From the NCBI GenBank assembly GCA_037045045.1, contig JBAOHL010000002.1:526565-590564 (forward strand): a stretch of DNA of 64,000 bases, given 5' to 3'. Origin of the DNA: Phosphoribacter sp037045045. GTDB taxonomy: Bacteria > Actinomycetota > Actinomycetes > Actinomycetales > Dermatophilaceae. The notes under the pieces are model-generated. The model had not been told where the DNA came from. It ran no database searches and saw only the letters and a program-made list of their open reading frames with translations. Made by a program: the position numbers and the translations under genes. Positions 34,610 through 45,601 of the stretch are shown piece after piece; within the stretch, counting starts at the first letter, position 1, and the number at the start of each line of letters is the position of its first letter.

Positions 34610-36439
34610 TCAGCTCCCGACGTGATCGGCCGTGATGACCGCGTGGTGCAGCGGGTCGGAGTAGAGGATGTCGACGAGATAGCGGCGGTTGGCCAGCACC
34701 TTGCGCTGGTTGACGTAGCCCTTGTCGGTGATCTCGCCGGCGTCGAGATCGGCCGGGCTGGACATCAGCAGCACCCGCTCGACCTTCATCGAAGACCCGG
34801 CGCCCTTGTGCAACGCCCGAAGCGCCCCGGCAATGTGCTTGGCGAGGTCAGGCTCGTGGATGAACGCCTCGGCGGCGTCGACCGCCCGGCCCAGATGTTT
34901 AGCGGCCTCGGCGGGGTTGAGCCAGGCCAACGCGGTGACGAACGCCCGGCCCTCACCGGCGATGACCGCATCGGCGAGCACCGGCAGGGCCGAGAGCAGG
35001 TTCGTGCGCACCGCCCCGACGTGGACGAACGTCGCGGTGGTCAGCTTGAAGTCCTCGACGAGGCGCCCCTGGAAGAGCAGGCCCTTGCCGGGGTCGTCCG
35101 GGTCGGCGAAGGACACCGCGTCTCCGGTGCGGTAGAACCCCTCGGCGTCGAAGGACTCGGCGGCGAGCTCGGGGCGGCCGTAGTAGCCGGGCGTGACGAC
35201 GGGTCCGCGGGCCCGGATCTCGTGGCGCTCCCCGTCCTCGGGGACGAGCAGCAACTCGACACCCGGCAGCGGCACCCCGATGCACCGAGCGTCGTCGAAG
35301 GCGAAGTGGGCGTTGGTCAGCGCCGGCGACGTCTCGGTGAGGCCCCACGACCCGGTCACCGACACCGGGGCGCCGGTGGTCTTCTCCGCCACGGCAACCA
35401 GCCGCTCGCGCAGCGTCAGCGGCAGGGCGGCGGCGGCGTTGAAGATCAACCGCAGCCGCGAGAAGAACGCGGCGGCGAACTCGGGGTTCTCTTCGAGTTC
35501 GGGCACGAGCAGGGCGAACCCGGCCGGGACATTGAAGTAGATCGTCGGCTTGACGTCCGCGATGTTCGCGAGGGTCCGCTCGAACATTCCGGGGGCGGGA
35601 CGGCCGGCATCCACGTAGAGCGACCCGCCGTTGGTGACCATCATCCCGAGGTTGTGGTTGCCGCCGAAGGTATGGCTCCACGGGAGCCAGTCGACGATGA
35701 CCGGCCGCTCGGCGGTGAGGAACGGCCACACCTGACGCATCGCCTGCTGGTCGGCGGCCCACATCCGGTGGGTGTTGATGACGCCCTTGGGCAGGCCGGT
35801 CGATCCCGAGGTGAAGAGGATCTTGGCCACGGTGTCGCCGGTGATCGCGGCAAACGCCGCCTGGACCGCCTCGCCGGGAGCCGTCGCGATGAGTTCGTCG
35901 AGCGAGACGGTGCCCTCCCGAGCGCCGCGGCTCGCGATGACGACCGGCGCAGCGATCGCGTCGAGCGCGGCGCCGAACTCCGTGCTGTCCTCGGCGAAGA
36001 CCGCACCCGGATTCAGCAGGGCGACGATCTCCTTGATCCGCGCGTGGTCCTTGGAAAGCAAGGAGTAGGCGACGCTCGACGGAGCGACGGGGATCCCCGC
36101 GGTCATCGCCCCGAACGCCACGAGGGCGTGGTCGACGGAGTTGCCCGACAGCACGAGCAGTGGCCGCTCGGGACCAAGACCCCGATCGAGCAGGGCCTGA
36201 CCGATCGACGTCGCTGCCGCGACGGCCTGACCGTAGCTCACCGTCCGCCAGCCGCCTTCACCCCCGCGTTCGGCGATGAGGATGTGGTCCGGATCCTTCG
36301 CGGCCCACTCCCGCAGCGAGTGGACGACGCTCGTCGGGTGCTCGGCCAGCGGGTCGGCGGAGGTCAGCAGCACGCTGCCGTCCGGCCGGGACTCCCGACG
36401 GACGTCCGGGGTGGAAAAGAGGGGCGCAGGGGTCGACAC
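34610..36439 (-). CDS. Feruloyl-CoA-synthase-like acyl-CoA ligase
   Basis: 609 residues, longer than usual ANL ligases and typical of feruloyl-CoA synthases. Motifs: KILFTSGSTGLPKGVINTHRM, DWLPWSHTFGGNHNLG (characteristic of this branch), GSWGLTETSPALT, and FYRTGDAVSFADPDDPGKGLLFQGRLVEDFKL. The C-terminus carries DKGYVNQRKVLANR in place of the usual catalytic-lysine loop. It converts hydroxycinnamates or related aryl acids to CoA thioesters. Placement next to the benzoyl-CoA genes supports a role in aromatic-acid catabolism. The 187 bases upstream (36440-36626) show no gene; one GTATGCCG copy lies at 36522. Confidence 0.82.
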   Translation of the reverse strand: MSTPAPLFSTPDVRRESRPDGSVLLTSADPLAEHPTSVVHSLREWAAKDPDHILIAERGGEGGWRTVSYGQAVAAATSIGQALLDRGLGPERPLLVLSGNSVDHALVAFGAMTAGIPVAPSSVAYSLLSKDHARIKEIVALLNPGAVFAEDSTEFGAALDAIAAPVVIASRGAREGTVSLDELIATAPGEAVQAAFAAITGDTVAKILFTSGSTGLPKGVINTHRMWAADQQAMRQVWPFLTAERPVIVDWLPWSHTFGGNHNLGMMVTNGGSLYVDAGRPAPGMFERTLANIADVKPTIYFNVPAGFALLVPELEENPEFAAAFFSRLRLIFNAAAALPLTLRERLVAVAEKTTGAPVSVTGSWGLTETSPALTNAHFAFDDARCIGVPLPGVELLLVPEDGERHEIRARGPVVTPGYYGRPELAAESFDAEGFYRTGDAVSFADPDDPGKGLLFQGRLVEDFKLTTATFVHVGAVRTNLLSALPVLADAVIAGEGRAFVTALAWLNPAEAAKHLGRAVDAAEAFIHEPDLAKHIAGALRALHKGAGSSMKVERVLLMSSPADLDAGEITDKGYVNQRKVLANRRYLVDILYSDPLHHAVITADHVGS

Positions 36440-36626
36440 GATGGTTCACCTCTGGGTCTGGCGGGCGGGCTCTCTCAGGTCTAGGACATCACCACGGCTC
36501 AAGCGACGGCGGCGGAGCCAGTATGCCGGCCTGCGGCACGGGCGGCGACCACACGAGCATCGTGGACGACCTCACGAGCACACCCGGAAGGTCAGGACAA
36601 CAACCCCACATCCAAGGGTCGGTGTG

Positions 36627-37166
36627 CTACTTCGCGGCGAGCCGAGCCCGTCCGGCGTCGGTGAGGACGCGGTCACTGCCGTCGGTCGCGACGAGCGGGG
36701 GGTCCGACCGGTACAACGCTGCCGTCGACGTCGGTTCGAGACCGACCTCGCGAGCGGCCTGGTGGGCCTCGAGCTTGTGCATTCGACCCCCAGGAGAATC
36801 CGCGAGCCGCCGCAGGAACGCGACGACCGGATCACCCGTACCGGAGACGACGTCCGGCTTGGGGTCGGGCAGCACGACGAGTGCTTGGAGTTGGCTGATG
36901 ACTCCGCGGACGGTCTCGCGCCAGTGGGCGGCCGTCGTCGAGGGGTCGGTGGCCGCCCCGCCGCTGCCCTGCCAGGTCCGGCGGGGATGCCGACGCACGT
37001 ACTCGTGCTCCAGCTCGAGCATCCGGGCGGTGTGGTGGGCGAACTGCTCGGCGCTGCCGTGCAGGAAGACCCAGTTGCGGGTGGCGTGCGCCTGGGTGCC
37101 CTGGGCCTCGAGCTGCTCGTCGCTGAGCTCGCTGGCCGGCAGTCCCCGCACCTCGTGGTCGGTCAT
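36627..37166 (-). CDS. DUF6158-like protein of the box cluster
   Basis: 179 residues. The first 70 residues (ASELSDEQLEAQGTQAHATRNWVFLHGSAEQFAHHTARMLELEHEYVRRHP) resemble the small DUF6158 family. The rest is an uncharacterised helical domain ending LTDAGRARLAAK, which looks winged-helix-like. It sits between the feruloyl-CoA-synthase-like gene and ferredoxin on the same strand, so it may belong to the aromatic operon. Family assignment is from memory and moderate; no function is known. Confidence 0.6.
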   Translation of the reverse strand: MTDHEVRGLPASELSDEQLEAQGTQAHATRNWVFLHGSAEQFAHHTARMLELEHEYVRRHPRRTWQGSGGAATDPSTTAAHWRETVRGVISQLQALVVLPDPKPDVVSGTGDPVVAFLRRLADSPGGRMHKLEAHQAAREVGLEPTSTAALYRSDPPLVATDGSDRVLTDAGRARLAAK

Positions 37167-37241
37167 GAACGCGGTCCCTTTCGTCGGGCGCCCTAGGCAG
37201 AACCCAGGTCGCAGAACGCTCGTGGCGTCGCAGCGGTGTGG

Positions 37242-37571
37242 CTAGAGGGCGGCGACCAGTGCGGTGTCGACCCCGATGGGTCCGGTCTTGTGCGACCCGC
37301 CCGGGGCGCCCAGGGGCTCGTCGCGGCCGGCCAGGGTTTCGGTGAAGAAGGCGCGATTGTCGGCGATGTGCTCGTGCTGGTCCTCGGGCACGCGGCGGTC
37401 CTGGCTGATCGCCTCGACCGGGCAGACCGGCTCGCACGCCCCGCAGTCGATGCATTCCTTGGGGTTGATGTAGAGCTTGCGCTCCCCCTCGTAGATGCAG
37501 TCGACCGGGCACTCCTCGGTGCACGACTTGTCCATGACGTCCAGGCAGTTGGCGCCGATGACGTAGGGCAT
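37242..37571 (-). CDS. 7Fe/8Fe ferredoxin (FdxA-like)
   Basis: 109 residues, preceded by AAGGAG. Cluster ligands: CLDVMDKSCTEECPVDC and the classic CIDCGACEPVCP. The first set has the longer spacing seen in 3Fe-4S/4Fe-4S FdxA proteins. The C-terminal 50 residues are the usual actinobacterial tail. It lies between benzoate-CoA ligase and DUF6158 in the box operon, and no BoxA reductase is present, so it may supply electrons to BoxB; this is inferred. Confidence 0.92.
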   Translation of the reverse strand: MPYVIGANCLDVMDKSCTEECPVDCIYEGERKLYINPKECIDCGACEPVCPVEAISQDRRVPEDQHEHIADNRAFFTETLAGRDEPLGAPGGSHKTGPIGVDTALVAAL

Positions 37572-37682
37572 GTCCGGATCTCCTTCGGGGTCAGGCGGTT
37601 TGGTGCCGCGCGGCGGGCAGAGCGGATCGGTGGCCAGGAACGGACCGGAGGTGCTGGTCGCGGACGTCGAGGACGCGGACGG

Positions 37683-39278
37683 TCATGACCCGCTCTCGGC
37701 GCCGGCCCGGGACTCGACGAGTTCTTGCAGCTGCTCGCGGATCTTGAACCGCTGCAACTTGCCGGTCGCCGTCTTGGGGATCTCGTCGAGGAAGACGACG
37801 AGGCGGGGCCGTTTGAAGGCGGCCAGCCCGTCGCGACACCAGGTGTCCAGCTCCGCTTCGGTCACCGCGCCCGAACGAACCACCGCGGCGACCGGCTTGT
37901 CCAGGCCCTCGGGGTCGCGCAGGCCGACCACGGCACACTCGACGACATTGGGGTGCTCGAGCAGCCGTGCCTCGACTTCGGCGGGCGACACCCAGATGCC
38001 GCCGGCCTTGAGCAGGTCGCTGGCCCGGCCCATGCACTCGTAGTAGCCGCCCCCGTTGCGCACGTACGTATCGCCGGTGTTGACCCACTCACCCTGGAAG
38101 ACCAGCCGGGAGGCGTCGGTACGCTTCCAGTACCCAAGGGCGATCGACTCGCCGCGGACGAACAAGGTGCCTGGCTCGCCGTCGGGGACCAGGGCGCCGT
38201 CGAGGTCGCGGATCTGCAGGGAGTAGCCGGGCACGGCGATGCCGGTCGTGCCGGGCTGGATGTCGCCCGGGGTGTTGGACAGGAAGATGTGCAGGCACTC
38301 GGTCGAGCCGATGCCGTCGAGGACGTCGATGCCGAACCGGGCCTTCATCTTTTCCAGCAACGGCGCCGGCAACGCCTCGCCGGCCGAGGTGCCGATCCGC
38401 ACGCCGGACAGCAGGGTGTCAGGCACGTCGCTGGCCACCAGACCGGCGAAGAACGTCGGCACCCCGTAGAAGATCGTCGGTTTGGCCTCCTCGATGCGCT
38501 GTTGCATCGACTGCGGGGTCGGGCGCTCGGGCTGAAGGATCGTCGTGGCACCCACCGACAGCGGGAAGAACATCGAATTGCCGATGCCGTAGGCGAAGAA
38601 GAGCTTGGCGACGGACAGACCCCGGTCGCTCGGTCGGATGCCGAGGACCTGGCCGCCGTAGTTGACGGCCACTTGGCGGATGTTCTCGTGCCGGTGCATG
38701 GCCCCCTTGGGTTTGCCCGTCGTGCCGGAGGTATAAAGCCAGAGCGCCCACCCGTCCGGCGAGGTCGGCACGACAGCCCGCTCGGACTCGTCGGCCGCCG
38801 CCCCGGCGGCCAGCAGGTCCTCCCACGTCATGCTCCGGATGCCGTCCGGCGTGGGTTCCTCGGTGGGCACGCCGTGGTCCCAGATGATCGTGCGCAGGCC
38901 CGACAGGTTGGCCGCCGCACCGAGCACGTTCTCGGCCAGAGCCGTGCTCGCGACGATCGTCGTCGTCCCCGAGTCGCCGATGATCTCGGTCAACTCGTTG
39001 GCGCCGAGCATGGTCGACACCGGCACGGCGACGAAGCCCCCGCGGAACGCCCCGAGGATTCCGGCGAACATCGGGACGTCGTCGTTGGCGACGAAGACCA
39101 CTCGGTCGTCCAGCCGAAGCCCGAGAGACCTCAGCCCGGCTGCCGCTTTGCCGGTAAGGTCGGCCAACTCGGCATACGTGACCTGCTGGCCGGGGGCGTC
39201 CACGGCGACGTGGTCACCGCGCCCCTGGGCCACCTGCCGGTCGACGAGCCACTCCGAGGCATTGAACGAATCCGCCAT
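37683..39278 (-). CDS. bclA: Benzoate-CoA ligase family protein
   Basis: 531 residues. Motifs WLYTSGTTGKPKGAMHRHENI, AKLFFAYGIGNSMFFPLSVGA and FYGVPTFFAGL are hallmarks of benzoate-CoA ligases, with DGIGSTECLHIFLSN and the final KTATGKLQRFKIRE holding the catalytic lysine. It makes benzoyl-CoA from benzoate, ATP and CoA. Its ATG follows the boxC stop by one base, so it is cotranscribed with boxC. It is the entry enzyme of the aerobic benzoyl-CoA (box) pathway. Confidence 0.93.
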   Translation of the reverse strand: MADSFNASEWLVDRQVAQGRGDHVAVDAPGQQVTYAELADLTGKAAAGLRSLGLRLDDRVVFVANDDVPMFAGILGAFRGGFVAVPVSTMLGANELTEIIGDSGTTTIVASTALAENVLGAAANLSGLRTIIWDHGVPTEEPTPDGIRSMTWEDLLAAGAAADESERAVVPTSPDGWALWLYTSGTTGKPKGAMHRHENIRQVAVNYGGQVLGIRPSDRGLSVAKLFFAYGIGNSMFFPLSVGATTILQPERPTPQSMQQRIEEAKPTIFYGVPTFFAGLVASDVPDTLLSGVRIGTSAGEALPAPLLEKMKARFGIDVLDGIGSTECLHIFLSNTPGDIQPGTTGIAVPGYSLQIRDLDGALVPDGEPGTLFVRGESIALGYWKRTDASRLVFQGEWVNTGDTYVRNGGGYYECMGRASDLLKAGGIWVSPAEVEARLLEHPNVVECAVVGLRDPEGLDKPVAAVVRSGAVTEAELDTWCRDGLAAFKRPRLVVFLDEIPKTATGKLQRFKIREQLQELVESRAGAESGS

Positions 39279-39279
39279 G

Positions 39280-40989
<1,710 letters not shown>

Positions 40990-41033
40990 CGGCGGACTCC
41001 AGACGGGGGATGGCGGGGAGGAAGCTGGAAAAC

Positions 41034-41076
41034 ATTCTACGAACATCTTCACAGACGTCAAGGGTTTGTAGTATTT
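41034..41076. promoter_or_regulatory. Candidate PaaX-type operator upstream of boxC/regulator
   Basis: AT-rich divergent interval with TTTGTAGTATT at 41065-41075 and a looser opposing half TTCTACGAAC at 41036. The same TTTGTAGYATT element recurs upstream of boxB, so one regulator may act at both box promoters. Confidence 0.5.
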
Positions 41077-41109
41077 ATTGGAATCGAAACGCCGAGGAAT
41101 CGAGGGCTT

Positions 41110-41991
41110 GTGACCATCGTGAGCGCCGCCGACGGCTGGCCGTCGCCGATGCCCGACGAGTGGGCCGATGCCCGGCTGCGCCCGACCACAAGCGCCCGAT
41201 CGCTGCTTATCACGATCCTCGGCGAGTTCGCCTACCCCCGCTCGGGAGAGGCATGGACCGCCACCCTCGTCGACGCGCTCGGCGCGATGGGGGTCGAGCA
41301 CAAGTCGGCCCGCCAAGCCCTGTCGCGGGCCGCCCAAGAGGGTCTGCTCACCGCCACCCGCTACGGCCGACGAGTGCGCTGGACGCTCACTCCCGCTGGG
41401 GATGACCTGCTGCGCCTCGGCACCGAGCGGATCTACGGGTTCCTGCGCACCCCCGGACGCTGGGACGGTCAGTGGCTGCTCGTGTCGGCGCCCATCCCCG
41501 CGGCGGAGCGGCTGCTGCGTCATCGGCTGCGCACCCGGTTGAGCTGGCTCGGCATGGGGTCCCCGTCGCCCGGGCTGTGGGTCGTGCCCAACACCCAAAA
41601 AGCCGCCGAGGTGCAGGCGGTCCTCGAGGAACTCGGGCTGGCCGACCGTGCCTTCGCTTGGGCGGGCCGCGTCGTCGGAGAGGCGGACGTCACCCGACTG
41701 ATCGCGTCGGCGTGGGACCTCGGCGAACTCGCCGCCCGATACGCCGACTTCATCGCCCGGTTCAGCGCTCCGGACACCCAGGTGCGCAAACCCTTCGTCG
41801 ATCAGGTCAACCTCATCCAGGAGTGGCGCCGCTTCCCCTTCCTGGACCCCGACCTGCCCCCCGAATTGCTCTCCGACGACTGGCCCGGCGCCCGAGCGGC
41901 CGACACCTTCCACGACCGGCACGAGCGGTGGGACCGCGGCGCCCAGGCCGCCTGGGAGCGCATGGAGGCCGAAGCCGCGGCCCGGCTGTAG
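41110..41991 (+). CDS. PaaX-family transcriptional regulator
   Basis: 293 residues from a GTG at 41110 (another in-frame GTG lies three codons later). The N-terminal winged helix ARSLLITILGEFAYPRSGEAW ... KSARQALSRAAQEGLLTATRYGRRVRWTLT and the following PGRWDGQWLLVSAPIPAAERLLRHRLRTRLSWLGMG are characteristic of PaaX, which in the phenylacetate pathway senses phenylacetyl-CoA. Here it lies between boxC and boxB, so benzoyl-CoA or another aryl-CoA is the likely ligand. It would replace the BoxR regulator of proteobacteria. Confidence 0.92.
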   Translation: MTIVSAADGWPSPMPDEWADARLRPTTSARSLLITILGEFAYPRSGEAWTATLVDALGAMGVEHKSARQALSRAAQEGLLTATRYGRRVRWTLTPAGDDLLRLGTERIYGFLRTPGRWDGQWLLVSAPIPAAERLLRHRLRTRLSWLGMGSPSPGLWVVPNTQKAAEVQAVLEELGLADRAFAWAGRVVGEADVTRLIASAWDLGELAARYADFIARFSAPDTQVRKPFVDQVNLIQEWRRFPFLDPDLPPELLSDDWPGARAADTFHDRHERWDRGAQAAWERMEAEAAARL

Positions 41992-42042
41992 CACTGCCGC
42001 CCGTCCGGACCGCCGGCAGCGTCGCGCCGTCGGATATGGCGT

Positions 42043-42172
42043 GAAGCACCCTGCCCGGTATGCCGTGGGCGAAGCACCCTGCCCCGGCACGCCCCGGGTA
42101 AAGCACCCTGCCCGGCATGCCCCGGGTAAAGCACCCTGCCCGGCATGCCGTGGGCACGACATACCGGGCAGG
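42043..42172. terminator. 28-bp tandem repeat forming a bidirectional terminator
   Basis: About four copies of a 28-30-base unit with core GCACCCTGCCCGGYATGCC lie between the converging regulator and boxB genes. The array is bracketed by a perfect 13-base inverted repeat, CCTGCCCGGTATG at 42050 and CATACCGGGCAGG at 42160. The first unit contains GTATGCCG and the others the variant GCATGCC. It is likely to terminate both transcripts. Confidence 0.75.
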
Positions 42173-42219
42173 ACCCTCACCCTCGTCCAGTCCCCCTGGC
42201 CCCGACAAGAGCGTGGCTC

Positions 42220-43701
42220 TTAGACCAGGCCCTCCTCGAAGAGGTGGACATAGTCGAACTCGACAGGCTTGTCGTTGATCCCGGTCTGCGGCGGCGCGAT
42301 CCAGCCGGCGAACTTGCCGAGCTCGTACTCCGGCGTCATGAGTTGGGCCACCCGCTCGCGGTCCTCGTCGGTGGGCAGCCACTCGCCCTTGCGGGCCTCC
42401 CACGTCGCGTCGTCGAGCACCTCGCCGGTCGGGCTCAGGTGCGTGCCGGCATACACGCCGACCGCCCGGTTGAAGCCCTCGTGCGGCAGGTACAGCCGAT
42501 CCGGCAGGCCGGCGTCCTCGAGTGCCTGGTTCCACCGGTTGACGCCGTTCTGGCAGTCGAGGGCGTACTCGTTGCGCAGGTCGAGGTTGATCGCACTGAG
42601 CGCCGGGACGGTCCGGGTCTTGATCTGGCCGTCCTCGACGTAGTTCATCTCGCGCGTCGCGTCGAGCAACACGTGGTCGTCCTTGCGCCGGGTCTCCATC
42701 CAGCGGCCCTTGAGTCCGGACGAGTAGTAGTTGCCGGCATTGGTCGACTGCTCCGCGCCGAAGAGGTCCATCGACACCGAGAACTGGAAGTTGAGGTACT
42801 TCTGGATGACGTCGATGGGGATGCCGCCGAGCGGGAACAGGTCGTAGGTCCCGTGCTCCTTGACCAGCTGCGCGGACCGCTCGACGGTGCGCTGCACGCC
42901 GGTCGTCCCGACGAACATGTGGTGCGCCTCTTCCTTGAGCATGAACTCGCAGGAGCGGGCCAGCGGGTCGAACGCCGACTCCTTGAGCGCGCCGAGCTGG
43001 TACTTGCCGTCGCGGTCGGTGAAGTAGGTGAACATGAAGAACTGCAGCCAGTCGGTCGTCTTCTCGTTGAAGGCGCCGAGGATGCGCGGGTTGTCGAAGT
43101 GCCCGGAGTTGCGTCGCAGCAGCTCCTCGGCCTCGTCGCGGCCCTCGCGGCCGAAGTAGGCCTGCAGCAGGTAGACCATCGCCCAGAGGTGACGGCCCTC
43201 TTCGACGTTGACCTGGAAAAGGTTGCGCATGTCGTAGATGCTCGGCGCCGTGTCGGCCAGGTGCCGCTGCTGCTCGACGGAGGCCGGCTCGGTGTCGCCC
43301 TGCACGACGATCAGGCGCATGAGGTCGGCGCGGTGTTCGCCGGGCACCTCTTGCCAGACCGGCTCGCCCTTGTGCTTGCCGTGGCTGATCGTGCGCTCGG
43401 GGTCGGGCTCGGCGAGGAAGATGCCCCAGCGGTACTCCTCCATCGGCACGTGCTCGAAGTGCGCCCAGCCGTCGCGGCCCACGGCCACCGCGGTGCGCAG
43501 GTAGACGTCTTTGGTCGGCAGGGTCGGGCCGAGCTGCTTCCACCAGTCGATGAACTTCGGCTGCCAGGCCTCGAGGGCGCGCTGCAGGCGCCGGTCGCCG
43601 CGCAGGTCGACGTTGTTGGGGATCCGCTGGCTGTAGTCGATCGGGCTCAGCGGGCCGGTGGGCTCGGGCGCGGGGCCGATCCGGTCGTCGGTCGTGGTCA
43701 T
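42220..43701 (-). CDS. boxB: Benzoyl-CoA 2,3-epoxidase oxygenase subunit, BoxB
   Basis: 493 residues, the normal length for BoxB. The di-iron four-helix bundle is marked by VNVEEGRHLWAMVYLLQAYFG and the later FMLKEEAHHMFVG (E-x2-H pairs). NAGNYYSSGLKGRW and SAINLDLRNEYALDCQNGVNRWN match the family. With O2 and two electrons it epoxidises benzoyl-CoA. Its promoter region is separate from boxC, with a shared TTTGTAGYATT element. The electron donor BoxA is not encoded nearby. Confidence 0.95.
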   Translation of the reverse strand: MTTTDDRIGPAPEPTGPLSPIDYSQRIPNNVDLRGDRRLQRALEAWQPKFIDWWKQLGPTLPTKDVYLRTAVAVGRDGWAHFEHVPMEEYRWGIFLAEPDPERTISHGKHKGEPVWQEVPGEHRADLMRLIVVQGDTEPASVEQQRHLADTAPSIYDMRNLFQVNVEEGRHLWAMVYLLQAYFGREGRDEAEELLRRNSGHFDNPRILGAFNEKTTDWLQFFMFTYFTDRDGKYQLGALKESAFDPLARSCEFMLKEEAHHMFVGTTGVQRTVERSAQLVKEHGTYDLFPLGGIPIDVIQKYLNFQFSVSMDLFGAEQSTNAGNYYSSGLKGRWMETRRKDDHVLLDATREMNYVEDGQIKTRTVPALSAINLDLRNEYALDCQNGVNRWNQALEDAGLPDRLYLPHEGFNRAVGVYAGTHLSPTGEVLDDATWEARKGEWLPTDEDRERVAQLMTPEYELGKFAGWIAPPQTGINDKPVEFDYVHLFEEGLV

Positions 43702-43730
43702 GGTGCTCCTTCGTGCCTGCCGGCTACATG

Positions 43731-43771
43731 TGCTACATCATGTCGTACGAATGTCGCTCATTTGTAGCATT
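43731..43771. promoter_or_regulatory. Operator-like inverted repeat upstream of boxB
   Basis: TGCTACA (43731-43737) and TGTAGCA (43763-43769) form a perfect inverted pair in an AT-rich stretch; the right arm lies in TTTGTAGCATT, shared with the boxC/paaX interval. A further CTACATG precedes it. A GTATGCCG copy follows at 43806. Confidence 0.55.
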
Positions 43772-43872
43772 GTTTGCCGGCGTTGTCGAGGGGCCGACCG
43801 GCACGGTATGCCGTGGGCTGCGCCACGCGTGGCCCCGCAGGCACTAACGAGTGGCGCGGTTCGACAGCCGGG

Positions 43873-44657
43873 TCAGCCGAAGCGGCCGCTGACGTAGTCC
43901 TCAGTGGCGCGCTGGCTCGGGTTGCTGAAGATCGTCGTGGTGTCGTCGATCTCGACGAGCCGGCCCGGCTTGCCGGTCGCCGCGAGGTTGAAGAAGGCCG
44001 GTGCGGTCGGAGACCCGAGCGGCCTGCTGCATGTTGTGGGTGACGATGACGATCGTGTAGTCGGCCTTCAACTCGCTGATGAGGTCCTCGATGGCCAGGG
44101 TCGAGATCGGGTCCAGGGCCGAGCAAGGCTCGTCCATGAGCAGCACCTGCGGGTCGCACCGCGATGGCCCGGGCGATGCACAGCCGCTGCTGCTGTCCAC
44201 CGGAGAGCCCGGCCCCCGGCTTGTCAAGCCGGTCCTTGACCTCCTCCCACAGGTTCGCGCCGCGCAGCGAGCGCTCGACGACCTCGGCCAGCTGGGCCTT
44301 CTTCTTCATCGCCGTTGAGCCGACGCCCGGCGACGACGTTGTCGAAGATCGTCATCGTCGGGAACGGGTTGGGCCGCTGGAAGACCATGCCGACGGTGCG
44401 GCGGACCGCGACCGGGATCGACGTCGGCGGCATAGAGGTCCTCGACCGTCGAGCAGGACCACGACCCTCGACGCGCCCACCGGGGATCGACTTCGTGCAT
44501 CCGGTTCAGCGGTCCGCAGGACGGTGGACTTGCCGCAGCCCGACGGCCCGATCAACGCCGTGACGGACCGGGGCCCGACGGTCAAGGTCACCCCCTCGAC
44601 CGCTTTGAAGGAGCCGTAGTACACGTCGAGGTCCTCGACGTCGATGCGTGTGGCCAT
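43873..44657 (-). pseudogene. pstB: pstB, phosphate ABC transporter ATPase, interrupted by +1 insertions
   Basis: Reading frames joined across single-base insertions restore a complete PstB of about 258 residues: MATRIDVEDLDVYYG, Walker A GPSGCGKST, VGMVFQRPNPFPTMTIFDNV, the signature LSGGQQQRLCIARAIA, Walker B VLLMDEPCSALDP, and the end EDYVSGRFG. I count eight extra bases, near 44510, 44480, 44455, 44440, 44415, 44318, 44157 and 44003. All are insertions of one base, mostly in C/G runs; none is a deletion and no substitution-type stop is seen. This is more like a consensus error than decay of an essential phosphate importer. Confidence 0.8.
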
Positions 44658-44685
44658 CTGCGCGTGCGCCGCCCTTCGATCCGTG

Positions 44686-45601
44686 TCAGGCCTTGGCCCG
44701 CCCGACGCGGGCGACCAGCCCGACCGAGCAGGTTGAGCACGAGGACGAGCAGGATGAGCGTGAGGGCGGTTGCCCACATTCGCTCCACCGCGGTGTCGAT
44801 GCCGATCTCGGTGCGGTCCTGGTTGATCATCGTCGGCAGGGTGGGCAGGTACCCGGAGAACAGGTTCGTCGCGATGCTCTTCGTGTAGGGCCCGAGGATG
44901 AGCAACGGAGCGGTCTCCCCCATGACCCGTGCCAGACCGAGCAGGACCCCGGTGACGATCCCCGAGAAGGCCGTCGGCAGGACCACGCGGACGACGGTGA
45001 CCCACTTGGGCACGCCGAGGGCAAAGGAGGCCTCGCGCAGCTCGTTGGGGACGAGCTTGAGCATCTCCTCGGTCGAGCGCACGACGACAGGAACCATGAG
45101 CAGCACGAGCGCCAGGCAGACGGCGAACCCCACCCGCTGTAACCCGAGCGTCGTGATCCACACGGCATACACGAAAAGGGCCGCGACGATCGACGGGACG
45201 CCGCCGAGCACATCGACCATGAACGAGACGACCCGGGCGAAGCGGCCCTGGCCGTACTCGACGAGGTAGATCGCCGTAAGCACGCCGATCGGGACCGAGA
45301 TGGCCGCGGTCACCCCCCCTTCGATGAGGGTGCCCCAGATGGCGTGCACCGCCCCGCCGCCCGAGTCGGTGGCGTTGATGTTGCGCTGCGACGTCGTCCA
45401 CCACGTGCTTTCGGTGAGCAGCCGGATGCCGTACCCGAAGACAGTCCACAGGATCCACGCCAGCGGAATCATCGCCAGGCCGAACGACGCCCACACGACG
45501 ACCCCGGCGAGACGGTCCTTGACCTGCCGGACCCTCGATTCGCCGGCGAGGTCCACGCCGCGGTCGGTCAGGGCAGCGCCCGACGATGTCGGCGTGCTCA
45601 T
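44686..45601 (-). CDS. pstA: pstA, phosphate ABC transporter permease (one +1 frameshift near the end)
   Basis: About 304 residues. The ATG overlaps the pstC stop (ATGA). Six membrane helices and the permease loop EASFALGVPKWVTVVRVVLPTAFSGI with its downstream G are clear. An extra base in CCC at about 44719-44721 shifts the frame; removing it restores LNLLGRLVARVGRAKA and a stop at 44686. Without the correction the frame runs on through pstB. It forms the membrane channel with PstC. Confidence 0.88.

Noticed and set aside
43873..44657. Programmed frameshifting in pstB
   Set aside because: Eight separate shifts without a common slippery site or structure are not compatible with recoding.
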